Source of the DNA: Nymphaea colorata | Taxonomy: Eukaryota; Streptophyta; Magnoliopsida; Nymphaeales; Nymphaeaceae | Direction: 5' to 3' | DNA: 64,000 nucleotides | Assembly (NCBI RefSeq): GCF_008831285.2 | Contig: NC_045151.1 | Location: 10,342,571-10,406,570 of the forward strand | In this document: piece after piece, positions 9,662 to 22,240 of the stretch | Numbering within the stretch: position 1 is the first letter of the stretch | Layout: each line of letters starts with the position of its first letter | The notes under the pieces: model-generated | The model's database searches: none | What the model saw: the letters and a program-made list of their open reading frames with translations, nothing else | What the model was told of the DNA's origin: nothing | Made by a program: the position numbers and the translations under genes

Positions 9662-10841
9662 TCCTAGATGCCGCCCCAATTCCCAACAGAACACCAGAAA
9701 TCTATCCAAAATTCACGAAACCATCGCATATTTAACCCCCATAAGCCAGAAATGCGCCTTAATATAGCTGAATCTCCCGATCTTCTCTACATGCAGGAGA
9801 AATTGCAAAGTGGTTGCGTTTATGCGGGTGCCCTGCCCACTCAGAGAATCTGACAAGCCCAACGCCGTTTCCCCATTCCTAACATGTGGCTCAGCAATCT
9901 GATTCGCCCCAGATTGAAGACGCAGCTCTAATTGAATTGGAGTTCCAAAACTCAGACCGATTCCTCAAGGACAGCAGAAGTAACAAAGCTGTCGCACCGT
10001 CACTAAACCTACGAGTTTGAAATCCCAAGTCCGCCAAAGACCCTTAAAAGCCACCACCGGAGACAAAGTTGTTTTTTTAAGGAAAATGTCTGGAAAATCT
10101 TGAGTTTTTTTAAAAATTAAAAAATCAAAATGTTAGGTAAAAATACAAGAAATGAAAAACTAATAAATATTGTATTGCATTTAATAAGTCGTGTTAAATA
10201 CTTAAAACAAGAGGAAATAAGACAATGAAACAAAAGTTGAAAAAAATAAAAAACAGAAAGTGAAAAAATATAAATGAAAAATCGTGAAAAATTCATAAAA
10301 GTATTTTTAATTTTTTTTCAAAAAATCACAATATTTCCCGTTTTTATCGTTTCTTTTGTTTTTTTCATTAATATCACGAAATTTTTGAAAATACATCACT
10401 TTCTTCTTCTTGTTGAGGAAAAAACAATCCTTCCTAATAGGCAGATAGAGTTGAAGCAAACACCTATTGGGGGCTAGGGTCACCCATCTAATTCAGTGAT
10501 CCAAGTCACAAAGAAAAGCTTGGTCTCAACAATTTAGAAAGAAAACATTGTCCTTCTTACCATTATTTAATTTTTAATTATTTTATTTAAATCTAACAAT
10601 CTTGCAAACTACTTTTAATTTTGAGGCCCAATCCAAGCTATCGATGAAGAAAGAGGGATCCACATGAGGGTGAAGCTCCTTTCTATAAGGGGCACTTATC
10701 TTCTTCTTATTATAAGTATAAGATTATAAGATTATAAGATCGTGATTTGATCCACTTATTTTTGTTTAGTAAAATGAATAATATTCTCCCTTGATCATAA
10801 TTCAAATGAAAAGTGTTCAATTGAAACATCAAAACGTAACT
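9662..10841. other. Intergenic; upstream of the orphan exon, then AT-rich DNA
   Basis: The first about 400 bases would be leader or promoter of the minus-strand exon if that is a gene. From 10080 to 10480 the sequence is very AT-rich and low in complexity. No gene is supported. Confidence 0.4.
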
Positions 10842-10977
10842 GAATTGGTCCTAGTTACTCTAGCTACTTTGAAATCCGATGGTGTTTTTCGTAGTAGTCC
10901 AAGGGGTTGGTTCACTTTTGGACATGCTTCGTTTGCTTTGCTTTTCCTTCTCGGCCACATTTGGCATGGTGCTAGAA
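10842..10977 (+). pseudogene. psbB: Nuclear insertion of plastid psbB (CP47) fragment
   Basis: About 135 bases encode a C-terminal piece of the photosystem II CP47 chlorophyll protein, including [19 protein letters not shown] and the following FGHIWHGAR-type block. CP47 is about 508 residues, so this is under a tenth of the gene. Homology starts at GAATTGG, with an insertion of about 14 bases before GCTACTTT, and stops abruptly after GCTAGAA; the downstream coding region and psbT are absent. The reading frame stays open but runs into unrelated sequence. This is a nuclear plastid DNA remnant, not a functional gene. Confidence 0.88.
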
Positions 10978-11726
10978 TGTTGTGGGCAGTTGGGTACACC
11001 AGCCCAAATAAATTGCTTTATTTATGTATGAATACCTCTTTAACTTTTATTATTTATATATGGGTGCCCCTTAAAGTTTAACGTTCAAACTATTATTACT
11101 CTAGAGCCTCTTTGCATACCAATGGAGCACACCTAACACTTGTAGGAAGAGATGTTTCCTGCCCATTGCACTAACCCCCTCAGAAATGCCTTCATATTGG
11201 AGTCCACCTTCATCTTGGAGTCCATGAGTTACAGTTAAAGGGTTTAATAGATGATTCCACAAGGCTCAGACCAGGGTTTCTCTTCAAACCCTGTGAAGAA
11301 AAATGTGACACAAAGCCAGGTGACTGCAAATTATGCACCAAAGCAAACATGTGGTCTTAATATGCTGCGTTTGATGCAAGAAGTGGTTCCAGTGGCCATT
11401 GAATAATGACACAACTCCAAGATAGAAAAGGAACTCAATGGTTTTCTTTGTAAAGAAAAAAAATGTACAAATAACGACTTTCATATTGGGGATCACTGTA
11501 CACTTTGGTTACACCTCATGGTCAGTCGAAGCAACCTCCTAAAGCCTCTCATTCTCATGTTACAAGGATCCTTCCCTAAAAAGTTCCAAGTTACTACAAT
11601 CTGCAGAAATCTTGTGAGTGAACATCATACAGGAAACATCTTAATTGCATTGGCCACTTTTGTTCTATGCTCCCTTTCAACAGACAAGAGATGGCAATAA
11701 CAGCCTAACTGGAAGACACAAAGAAA
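10978..11726. other. Intergenic, 3' flank of the ACR gene
   Basis: No gene is recognised. The part next to 11726 is expected to hold the ACR 3' untranslated region and polyadenylation site on the minus strand, but I could not place a site. Confidence 0.4.
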
Positions 11727-14700
11727 TCAAGAATGTGATCGCACAAGCCCGAAAACACAGAGGCATCTGGACCTGAAGAGGTTGCTGAAGAGAAACTTGG
11801 TGCTGGATTCTTGAGGAGCAGAGTTCAGACTAGCAGAGTTGTGTTTCACTTTAAGAATTGTTTGTCCAATCACTAACCTTATATGGTCAATTGTCTTTTC
11901 ATCAAGAGGATGTCCAGAGGCACCACACACATAGAAAGTGTTGATTGCTTTGCCCCCTCTGGTTGTCACTTCTGCTCTAGTGACTGACAAGCTATTCTCA
12001 CGAAACAGCCTTGTGACATCGGAGAGCAGGCCAACTCTATCAGTGGCGCATAATTCGAGCTTCAGCCCCTGAAATTCCCAACAATTTAAGAAGGAATGAG
12101 TGTTGAATGCAAGTATATGGGCAAGAGCAAAAGTTGGGAAACAACACCTACAGGCTACAGAAATCAAGAATGCCAAATTATAAGGCCAGTCACAGGAAGA
12201 GGAAATGTTAAAACAACATTTTTCATTCTGAAGATGAAAGAGAGTAAAGAAATCTACACAAATAACGATTCCTATATCTCAAATATAGATAGCAGATATT
12301 ATACAATTGCTTAAATTAATGTATATGGACAATTAAAGGGTGATGTTCTGAACTATTATGTGCATTCTAACTCCGTTTTAAGCTTTTGTTTGATATTTTA
12401 AGCATGTAACTGGCTAAAACAATGAACCCTAATACTGTAATATGCAAGGATAAAAAACAACCTGCTCGTCATGAGCGCTCAAATTGAAGATCCATTCAAG
12501 CAAATGCAGTTGAGAAAAGATTCACTTAAGAAGTTTCCAAACATAGACCTATTAATTAATAATTCCATGACTTCCTGATTCTAAAGTTCAAAATGACTCC
12601 ATTCCTAGCAGGTCCAATCAAAATATTCTGCAAAACCCTATACCAAGAAACAAATGTCATTAACAAAAACAAGGACTATGAAACTAAGTACAGAAGTATT
12701 TGAGATAGCAGACCTCTGAAACTCTTGTCTCTATTGCTGCCTGAAGACATTGGACAAGGCGCTGCTTTTCAGCTTGTGAATTTACAGGGCATCCATCTAA
12801 ATGACGAATATAGTATTCCTTCGATGAAAAAAGTAACAGAAAGAAAAGGATTCAGTTTGACATGTCATCAGACACTTTGTACAATTTCGAGAAAATGATA
12901 AGGTTTGTTTCACAAGTAATAAAAACCACAGAAAGATCTCTTTTCATATTCCAATACACAATCAGAAGTTTATGGAACTGGATTTGACTTCTTGTAATTC
13001 CGAGGGACTATCTAGTCACAGTTCAGTATTACCTGATAAGCTTCAGGTGTTTCTGCATCAACGTTTGCGTGAAAAACCACATATTGCAAGTCCATCAAAG
13101 TACATACTGTATCAAAAAGAAGCTTTGGCTTATCCCTGCAGCGAATGGTGACAACTGAGTAGTCCTTCTCAGTGCAATCCATAACAGTTACATGAGGCTT
13201 AAGACTGTCAATTATGCAACCTTGATCACCTCTTTCATAATCCCGGTCGGCAAACATCATCTGGTGCAGCCTCCTCTCTGTGTGAGCATAACCAAAAGAA
13301 ACAGTTGCACTTGCACCTCTACTTCTGTTGTTGCCTCTCAATACATTGCACAGAAGCTCCTTGATCCTAAAAAGTCTTTGTGGGTCATTAATAGGCAAAC
13401 CAGTTGCTTCATCAGTTACATGTATCACTGCTCCAGCTTTAGTGTTATGGGTCCAGAGTTCAACATTCACCACATTGCACTTGAGATAGTCAAGAACTGC
13501 AGAAACTTTTGAGAGTAACCCTGGACGATCGGTACCCGTTAACTCAATTGATGTGTGCTCATTTGATGGTTGAATACCAATGAACCTTCTCATAGTATGG
13601 GTGCAAGAGGGATCCTCACCTAGAGACTGCACATTTAGTTATCCAACATAACATGCTTAGTTAAAGATAGTAGAAAATGGAAATGTTGCTTGGCTGTTTA
13701 AACAGCAACCAATTAGATTCCAAGTTAGCTTGGTTCAACATAGCATAGGAAAGGCAATGTTCAAAGATGACTAGTTCAACCAAACCCATTTGAGGAAAAA
13801 TCGAAGAAACCAACTAGTTCATTTATTCTGACATGTAGAAAAGGACTCAGAGATGGCCAAGCTTCTGTGTAGTCAATGGGGACTTCTTAACTTGTCATGC
13901 TCAGAGTTGACTTTCTGGTCTACTGACTCATTTAAATACATTCATCTTGAATTATAAGGAAGCTAAATCTAATTTTCATGGAACTGCATTTCTTTTTTTT
14001 TAAAAAAAATGCTCAGATTACCTGAGTAGTACCAAGCCACTCAAGTGTCCTGAATGTAGGAATGCAAACAATTCAAGTTCACATAAAGTAGAAATACCGG
14101 CAATCAGATTTCATGAACTTCAAAACAAAATTCAGACAAAATCTCAAGAACAAGCAGATAGCAGAGGTAAGGTAACAACTGAAAATTCTAAGGCATGCTG
14201 GTGGTAGATGAAGACAATAACATGAACAAAGCAGATCGCCAGCAAACATTCAGCAAAAGCTCCAACTCAACTTCACCCCAAAAATGTTGAAAATACAGAT
14301 AATTAAAATGTACCTCTCGAATGCAATCTAAAATCTTCTCATCTCTGACTTTTTTCCTCTCTGAATCAGTTACATTAAAAACTTCAACAGAAACAAAAGG
14401 TAGGAAAGAACAGTCAGATCCTTATAGTCCAATTAATGGGGAACAAAAATAGAAAAGATACTAACGCTTCAATAAAAGAACAAGTACAGTTCTCTGTGAA
14501 ATCGGTTCTCTCAAAAAAGGATTCCTAGATAAACTAAAACTGCGGTGAAAAATATATACTTGAAGATTGGTACTTCAAAAATACTTGAAGAATAGGATTC
14601 TTTTCTCATTTTGGACAACAACATATAATAACGTATTTTGGCTCGCATGGGATTCTCAAATTATGTAAATAGACGAAGATAATTACCATCCATGAACCAA

Positions 14701-15077
14701 CCCCCGTCTGAAGAAATGTAGGCCTTCGTGATAATGAGATTTAAATCAATGAGAATCTGGACAACTTCCAGAAGTATGCCATGTTTGTTTGCACTATCCA
14801 CCTGCATCAACTCATATAGATATAACAAGTTAACAAGAAAAAAAAAATCCAAAACAAATAGAAAAGAAAAAAAATTGACTAAAATCTACCCTGACAACCG
14901 TCGCGTTATTGTATGACTCATTGTCAATTACCACCCTGACGTAAAAAAAGAGAAAACAAAAGAAGAATAAAGTTAGAAATTAGTAGTTTTGAGGTGACTG
15001 GTAAACCAGAAACAGGGAGAAGAATTATACCTGGGAGGATTCATCCTCCTGACTAGTTTCTCGTATTCGTCCTCCAT
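11727..15077 (-). CDS. ACT domain-repeat protein (ACR family), complete gene with seven coding exons
   Basis: Coding exons on the minus strand: 15077-15031, 14935-14890, 14801-14687, 14381-14314, 13626-13033, 12818-12714, 12068-11727. All have GT-AG borders and phases agree, giving 1,317 nt or 438 residues, usual for plant ACR proteins. The start is the ATG at 15077, because it gives the conserved [16 protein letters not shown] start. Four ACT domains are visible: about residues 30-110, 116-195, 248-305 and 326-400. They contain the D(x)2(G/K)(L)L-type turns typical of ACT folds (for example [10 protein letters not shown] and [10 protein letters not shown]). The C-terminus FGLVRSHS matches the family's conserved tail. 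ACR proteins are thought to sense amino acids and influence nitrogen or stress signalling; ligand and location are not shown here. No frameshift or stop was found. The gene most resembles the ACR3/4/6-type group. Confidence 0.93.
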
Positions 15078-15316
15078 AGTCCACGAGACGTCCTTATATA
15101 GCTTATGAATCAACGAAGGAGTAAAGCACTCTGTTTTTTTTTCCTTTAATTTTCTCGAAAGAAGCAAGGAGGTTCGAGTGTGGTGCCCAAAACCAGTCGT
15201 AGAAACCACTCGCGTGTGGAAATCAGTGATAGGCAAAGAAACAACACTCACCCATCTCAGGTAAAACTAGAATCCTCTCCCTCTCTCTCTCTTTCTCTCT
15301 ATAATAAGTTGAAGGC
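15078..15316 (-). promoter_or_regulatory. 5' leader/promoter region of the ACR gene
   Basis: The minus-strand frame is open upstream of the chosen start to an ATG at 15249-15251. That extension is not conserved in the family, so it is treated as leader. A strong minus-strand donor-like site (GG|GTGAGTG) near 15246-15254 suggests an intron in the 5' untranslated region, but no acceptor could be fixed. The segmental duplication boundary lies at about 15221, inside this leader, so the distal promoter belongs to the duplicated block. Confidence 0.5.
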
Positions 15317-15664
15317 ATTTTTGAATTGCCATGCTAAAAAGAGAGAAGGTTGCAGCGAAACTAGAGAAGTCTCTCTCTCTCTCTGTGAGATAAGTTTGAG
15401 GGAAGCTTGTTGTTGTAGCTAAGAGAGACAGAGTCTACAGAATGTAGACGAAGAGGACGAGCGGGGAGAGACTTCAGACCCTCCTCTCGTATTTTTGAAT
15501 TGCCATGCTAAAAAGAGAGAAGGTTGCAGCGAAACTAGAGAAGTCTCTCTCTCTCTCTGTGAGATAAGTTTGAGGGAAGCTTGTTGTTGTAGCTAAGAGA
15601 GACAGAGTCTACAGAATGTAGACGAAGAGGACGAGCGGGGAGAGACTTCAGACCCTCCTCTCGT
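15317..15664. repeat. Perfect 174-bp tandem duplication upstream of the ACR gene
   Basis: Units 15317-15490 and 15491-15664 are identical by eye across all 174 bases, so the duplication is recent. Each unit holds a CT/GA-rich tract typical of plant 5' untranslated regions. Copy B (35.36-35.53 kb) has only one, slightly diverged unit. Confidence 0.95.
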
Positions 15665-15931
15665 TCACGCTTCCTTTTATCATCCCCTTCCTTTTATCAT
15701 CTCTTCCAGGATTCTGTCGTTCACCTCGTCACCAGCTCTACCACTTCACTTTATCCTACCTCCCATCTGAACCATCTATGGTAAAATACTGTTTTGAAAT
15801 TGCTATGGTGCTATCTTCCAACAACTAAATTTTATACATAACATGAAATTAATCAGCTCATATATATATAAATAAATAAATATATCATACATTTATTTAT
15901 TTAATCTGATAAGCAATTGCAAAAACAAGAG

Positions 15932-16928
15932 AATAAGTCCTCAGAATTGATTTAATGAATAGTCGTTGAGAACAAATGTTCATAATTGGCTTAATTAATT
16001 GTATTAGCAGAGACACACTTCTCAGTTTTGAGTGAGACAGGGACCAGGTTCAGAACCCGGCTAACATTATCCGGTTTGATTTAAACTGTTCATTCTGATT
16101 AGCTTTCATTTACATATGTTCAACTAATCCAGCCAACAAGGGTTGGACTCGAACTCATCCATGCAAGTTCAATTTGTTAATGAACGAGTCTAATTTGAGT
16201 TTGATTTGCACGAGCTCGACTCAACTTGTTTAATAAATGAGTGGAATTTTAGTTTGATTTATACGCACTTTTTTTTTGTTTTAATTTTTTTAAAAAAAAA
16301 ATCAAATAACACGAACTAAACGAGTCAAGCTCGAGCTCATAGTAAAAACCTGGATTTCAGCTCAAACCAAGAAATATATGACTAGTCCAGCGTATTTTAT
16401 TGGTAAATTTACGAGATTATAGAGAATTTCCAGTTATTTAAGGTTTGGATTCAGATCATGAGAAACCATATCCAGGATCCAAAATCTCATACCCAAGCCT
16501 TTCGGCATGTCGTGTCAGAATTAAGCACAACAAACAAATGACATTGAATGAAGCCAAAAGTGGCACCTCTTTTTAGATCCATATTGTAATGTATTTAATT
16601 AAACTTAAGTTTAGCCGTCCGTTATGCAGATGCTTCGCTTTAAATCGAACTTTTAAATTTTTTTAGTAAAAAGTGTTTTTTTGGGTGCAAAATTGAATTT
16701 TACAACTCGAAAATTTAAACTTTTATTGTTCCTCTCTGTTTTATTTTCTAATAGTTTTTTTTTTTCCATTTTGTTTACTCATAGCAAATTCCTCCCTCCA
16801 TTCCTTTGTGTTTTTTATTTTTCTTATACACTCTTTGTTTTCAAGTTATTTATGCACTCTTTTATACTAGATAAGTAACCATCATGCCTCACGTCGTCGT
16901 AAGAAAGTATGCCGGTGACAATTAACAT

Positions 16929-16977
<49 letters not shown>

Positions 16978-17238
16978 TTGGTAAGAGCCAATACAAAAGC
17001 CCGACTTCTTAAAATTAATTATTAATTTTTTGTGTAACTTAACCTTATAAATATGAGATTAAAAGTGATTCGATGAGAAACATATATTAAGTTAGTTGTT
17101 TTTAAACTTTTTAATTAAAAAATAAACAGTTCTTATACCATCAAAGTTTGGATAGTAGAAAAATCTTTTTTTTTTACAAAAATACTTAAACTAAAACATG
17201 ATTTATATTAAAGTAATACTTATAAACATATTAAAGGT
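15932..17238. other. Copy-A-only segment, missing at the viral site in copy B
   Basis: AT-rich DNA without a supportable gene. It holds a stretch of AGCTCGACTC-type repeat (about 16140-16340) and a TA microsatellite. In copy B the equivalent is replaced by the viral palindrome, so this is probably what was lost when the virus integrated. Confidence 0.6.
16932..16975. repeat. (TA)n microsatellite
   Basis: About 22 TA units without interruption. Confidence 0.95.
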
Positions 17239-17867
17239 TCATATTTTTGTTTGAACACTTCTTAGCATGAATGTAAGAGGTTTGGCTTCCAATTACTATA
17301 TATATATATATTCAAATGATTAAAATTTTAAAAATTCAAGAATTGAAACTCCTCTCCCCTTTTCCCTTAACCATGAGGTCCAGTACAGTTTATAAACTTT
17401 AACCAATAGTTTATTATGTTTTCACAAAGACAGATTCCAATCTCACAGGTTTGAATGCATATATTATACTATGTAATTAGTTCAACGTATGTCATTTATG
17501 ATAAATTATTTTATTTTTTTCTCCTCCCATTTTTGTTTTCAAATTTCTTATTTATTTTTCATAATCAAATTTTTAAGTTTTACTTGAAGTGTTATGAGGT
17601 AGAAATCAATAACCTGTCTATTCTCATCATGGCTTCAACGGCTTAGGTCTGGAAACACTATTCTTCGCCTGTGATGTTACCAGTTGAGGTCACGCTTATG
17701 ACGGATAAGTCACTAATATCTAATTAATGAGGTCATTAATTAATGATTAATTAATAAATATGTGCAGGGGAACTAACTATTGCAGTTTATCATTTTATAT
17801 GTAATTTTTTTATTTTTTTGTTTAAGTTGGGGCAAGGTATTTGCTGCATTAATGATGAACATCTAAC

Positions 17868-18024
17868 TAAGCTTGGGCATCGGGTTGGCCAGACCCAATT
17901 GGCCCGATAAAAAATTGGGCTCAATTGTTTTGACACTTGAAACCTGTGTTCAAGCCCCACACCCGAAAACCTAGGCTCGAGCCTGATTAAATTATAAAAT
18001 ATACATTTTAATCGTAATAAATAA

Positions 18025-18060
<36 letters not shown>
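17868..18060. mobile_element. Short element with GC-rich GGCCCGG-type end and AT core
   Basis: It begins with AAGCTTGGGCATCGGGT, runs through GC-rich sequence with repeated GGCCCGA and CCCGAAAACC words, then an AT core that includes a TA run (18029-18054). The right GC-rich end is missing. It is a member of a dispersed family seen at least eight more times in this window. Confidence 0.6.
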
Positions 18061-18061
<1 letters not shown>

Positions 18062-18889
18062 ATATATATTAAAGAATTAGTATCATGACTACAATTTAAA
18101 GCCTTATCATCTTTTTTGGAGATATATATACTGTCAACTAGTATTATTTACAGTTTGAAGGAGACGCACCAATGAAAATCAGACTTCATAAACTCAAAGA
18201 AAATCTTTTAGATGAAATGAATCATTTGATTACTCCATATTGAAAATCCATTGATATGATGTAGAATGACATGGCATGCTTTTGCTTAAGTAGCAAAAGA
18301 TCCGTGATAAAATTAACGGTTCCCACGTGCGTTAAGGTCACGTGCTAGATCCGGTCAAACAAGAGAATGACGGAAATGGAGTTGAAATATATATGGGCGA
18401 CACTGCCCTCACGACCAGATCTTAAGTAAAACGAATCGTTTAGTAAAGAGCCGAACCGGTTCTCAAGCTTGTCAACTTGTAAGGAACATGGTAACATTAA
18501 TTTTGTTTTTTATATATTATTTTTTCCAAAATATGATTAAAAAAAGCCCCAAACTTTAACCTTTTTAAGGACGTGTTTGATAGCGAGACTAATTTTTACT
18601 CCATGTTAGGGGAAATTTCGGCTTAAGCAAAAACAAACACTGGATTTCTCACTTAAGGATTTCCAGCCAATATTGCCTTATAAAAACCACCGATCTATTG
18701 TTAAAAGAAGGGAGTCGGAGCATAGATCCACAATTTTTGAGATCTATGGTAGCTTTGGATCTTAAATCAAGAGCTATGAAATAGAGTATAAATGAATGTC
18801 AATTAGGCTGGCCGGAAGAGTTCTTCATGTACAAATAAGTACACCGAGAATTTATAGTGGACCATAACGAATATCAATGTTTGGGGATG

Positions 18890-19240
18890 TCAACAGATGT
18901 GATTCAAATCGGATATACCCATTAACCAATCGAGTGAATTCAAACATGACTAAAGAAAAAAGTCATATCTGAATCTGAATTTGAAATCCAATTTCACAAT
19001 TTTAATCCAATTTGTTCCATTCGTGTCCGACTGTGAATTTTGAATCGAACTACCCAACTTCCAAAACGTAAGAGTATTGGATATATTATATTTATTTAAA
19101 ACTAAATTCAATCCAAATCCAATTTCGGTCTAATATTTATGTCAATCGAATTCAAATTCAAATTTGATCGGACATCATTTCTTAAATCTGAATCTGATCT
19201 GATTTGTTGGGAATGGTTCAGTCTGATATCCAATCAGAAT
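18890..19240. repeat. Low-complexity GATTCAGATTC/AATCCAATT repeat tract
   Basis: Dense, degenerate words such as ATCTGAATCTGAATTTG and their complements occur on both strands. The same kind of tract occurs at 20745-21065, 55965-56310 and 58660-58860. It looks like a decayed satellite or transposon remnant; no coding content. Confidence 0.6.
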
Positions 19241-19849
19241 AAGATATATTGACATTTTTATCAAATGCAGCTTTCCTGGAAAAAGTGAAGGGAAGGCTTT
19301 TAGATCTCAATTTAGTTGTGAGGTTGAAGTAAAAAATTGAAAACTTATGAAAAGCAAAGTTGAGGACTCTAACACAAGTTTCAACCTTGTGATTCCTTAA
19401 AATAATATTGTCTCAAAAAATTCATAAATTTGAGCAATAGTGCCCTCATCATAGCAAAAATAACTAAATAAAAAAGACTCCGCCAAGAAGTATTGAATGT
19501 GCGTTGTTGTGGACCTCATACAGTTCAAAGAGTTATGAGCAGTTCTTAGGTGCAAAAAGAATACTATAAACCCTAAGAAGTAGGCGACCATAACTTGTAT
19601 AAAATTTGAATTTGGACCAAGCTGTATATACTAGAAATTGAATTCAATTGAAACTTGGTGCACCCCAAAAGCTAAAACCCTAAATCAAAATTTCACAAAA
19701 ACAAACATGCCCATATTCACATGATATGAGGAAATCATCCATAAGTTTGCGTCTTTCTTTTAGATACCACTTTTTTTTTTTTGGTAATGTAGGCAGTTCT
19801 ATGTAATATGTTCAAGTTTAAGGGCATGTTTGGATAAATTTTAATTATA
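19241..19849. other. Copy-A-only spacer, nothing recognised
   Basis: About 0.6 kb of AT-rich DNA without a recognisable gene or repeat end. I see no partner for it in copy B. Confidence 0.4.
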
Positions 19850-19978
19850 TTTTTTATTAGTAATATATATTTTTATTATTTAAAATATATTTTATATTAA
19901 AAAATTTATATTTTAAAAATATTTTGTTATTGTAACCGGGCCTGGGCCCGGGCTCGAGTTTCGGCCACATGCCAGGTC
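19850..19978. mobile_element. Remnant of GC-ended/AT-core short element
   Basis: An AT-rich core followed by GTAACCGGGCCTGGGCCCGG and a GCCAGGTC end. Its partner in copy B lies at about 51220-51390, so this member predates the segmental duplication. Confidence 0.55.
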
Positions 19979-20124
19979 ATATTTTCTTATGCCTTTTCAT
20001 TAATAATTATATAGTTTGTTATTTAGGTTTTAGGGTGAGCGAGAGGATTATGACCCACACCACAGAAAGGAGGCTGAAGCTTCCCTCTATCTCAGGGGTA
20101 TTGCATGGGCATATGTGATGACAG

Positions 20125-20275
20125 GGGTGAATTTCACCTACTCGCTTATACGTTAAACGGGGTGAATTTCACCCCGTTTGATGCATTTTGAGTCGGGCGG
20201 GTGAAATTTCACCCGCCCCTACCGTTTTTCCCCTCCCCATTCATTTTACCCCGGCTATCAAACGGGGCCTTAACG
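20125..20275. mobile_element. Small foldback element (MITE-like), absent from copy B
   Basis: It contains internal inverted repeats (GGGGTGAATTTCACCCC and GGGTGAAATTTCACCC) and ends in TATCAAACGGGGCCTT, the kind of terminus common in plant miniature elements. Copy B sequence jumps across this point, where it has its own 6.6-kb insertion. Confidence 0.55.
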
Positions 20276-20744
20276 AAGTCGTCTCCAGTATTCAAATCAA
20301 GCATGGTTGAGGTTTTAAAATTTTGATAGGGGCTAAAATATCATTTTTCATAATTTTTTATATAGAACAAGTAAACTTTTTTAAAATCTACATCTTTTTT
20401 CTTTTTTTTTAATGAGGGGCAGGCTATAACCAAACCTACTAAAAATAATGATTAAAATGTTTTTGGCAAACTAATCTTATGGATATGCTCTTGTGAGTGA
20501 TTTGATGAGGAACATGTATCAAGTTAGTAAATAGTATTTTTTTAATAATCAAACAATGAACATATATTATAACATCAAAGGCTCAATAAGAGGAAAATCA
20601 AATTTTGTACAAAAATAACTTGAAATAAAACATGAGTTATATTAAATTAAAGGTTATGAACACATCAGGATGTTTTTTGTTTACAATATTTTTAAACATA
20701 AAATTAGGAGGTCTTGCTCTTGTCTCTTGGTTTGGTATAAAAAG

Positions 20745-21065
20745 TTTGATATCCAATTAAGAATTTGATTCAGATTCAGATATAGAAAACGACATCCGAT
20801 CATATTCACATACCCATCTAAGTAAAATGTTGATCAGATTCATATTTGCATTTGGGTTTAGACAAACTATAGTTTTAAATAAATAAAATCTATATTATTC
20901 TATAAAATGGTTTGGTTTCAGGCTAAACATTGAATTCAGATTCAGATGTTAATCTAAAATCTGATTTAAATCGGTTTATGATTATGCATTTAGATTTACA
21001 TATGGTGTTGGATTTTTCTTCAACCAAATTCAAATATGAATGTAGATATGGTGAAGTGTGTTTCT
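20745..21065. repeat. GATTCAGATTC-type degenerate repeat tract
   Basis: Same word content as the tract at 18890-19240. The counterpart in copy B is at 58660-58860, which is shorter. Confidence 0.6.
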
Positions 21066-21469
21066 AACTTATATCAGATCCCCTAGTCAACATGGCCCCA
21101 ACAAGTTTATCCATATAAGTAGGCCACGTTTGTTTACCACAGATATGAGATCCACGGTAATCTCAACTTCCTGCTTCACTTGATTTATGATATTCACAAA
21201 CATCATTCTCAATCCATAAATCTTTGTTTTGGTTGAATTTCAAGTTCGCTAAGTAACTGGAGTGTTGTACATCAACCATTTGCATTTGATACGCAAAAAA
21301 ATCATAGTTAACGGACTCGTTGAGTTGGCTCAATTGACTAAAAAATCACATGAGTCAGCTTGAAATCTGACCACAAGTCAAGATTGCCATGGGTTGTACC
21401 TGATTTAGCCCGGCTTGCCTCAGACTCATTTTGTTGATGAGTTAAGTCGCTGAGCCTAAGGGTGAACAT

Positions 21470-21765
21470 GAGCCGAGTCAAGCTCAATCTCGATAATAGC
21501 TCAATGGAAGCAGCTCGACTCGTGTTGAGTTTGAGCTCGACTCAATTAATGCTTGACAAATTCGTTTGAATATAATTTATATTCCTGGTTATGTGTTGAG
21601 CTCGAGTTCGACTCGATTAAGGCTCGACAAACTTGTTTAAACAAAATTGATTTTCATGGTTACATGGTGAGCTTGAACTCGACTTGATTAAAGTTCAATA
21701 AAGTTGATTAAGGTCAGAGCTCGACTAGGCAGTTACATGTTGAGTTCAAACTCATTATTTCGACA
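21470..21765. repeat. Minisatellite of about 66-70 bp, AGCTCGACTCGATTAAGGCTCGACAA type
   Basis: Three to four imperfect units start near 21530, 21598 and 21668. Each pairs an AGCTCGACTCGATTAAGGCT core with a TTGATATTCCTGGTTACGTG-like spacer. The array is longer in copy B (59240-59720). Confidence 0.75.
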
Positions 21766-21779
21766 CTCATCAACTCGGC

Positions 21780-22240
21780 CAAGATTTTCTCGTGGCCTGA
21801 AAAAGCAATGGAAAGAGGTATGTGTAGTTCTTATGATTTTCGAAATAACTAACTTTCCTTGGAAAATTAAAATTGCCCGTGAGGGCTTTCTTTCGAGCAC
21901 TCGACCAACAGTCTTTCGGCGACACCCGGACCTTCTCGTCCGGCCAAATAGGTAAGCTTCCACTCCCTGTCTCTCTCTCCCTCCCCCTCTCGCAGTCATC
22001 TCTCTCGACTCTCCGACCTTCGTCCTTTTTTATCTTCTCCATTTCTCATTTCCGCGCTCTCCTCTTCGTTCCATTCCCGAAGCCGTGCAGCAGGCGCCAC
22101 CAGCTTGAGCGACGAGGTCTCCGACCTTCTCAGCCGGGTGAAAAGGTGATGACCTCCTTTTACTCTCTCTGTCTCTCCATCCACGCCTCATTCTCTCAAT
22201 ACCTCTTTCAATCGGTTTAGGGTTTCAATTGGAACGGCTT
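21780..22240 (+). other. CT-rich leader-like region upstream of CDKC copy A
   Basis: A pyrimidine-rich stretch (about 21960-22220) looks like a plant 5' untranslated exon and could belong to the ancestral CDKC gene. Several short frames are open here in different frames, but none carries a recognisable domain. Copy B lacks 22035-22577. A badly decayed CDKC first exon may lie near 22590-22640 (60080-60125 in B), where spaced bases fit the expected FEKLEQ-coding stretch but with a stop; this is weak. Confidence 0.35.

Noticed and set aside
10978-11081. Continuation of the psbB frame
   Set aside because: After GCTAGAA the sequence no longer resembles psbB or neighbouring plastid genes; the open frame is chance.
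15078-15251. N-terminal extension of the ACR protein from the upstream in-frame ATG
   Set aside because: The conserved family start is [16 protein letters not shown]; the extension has no family similarity and is likely untranslated leader.
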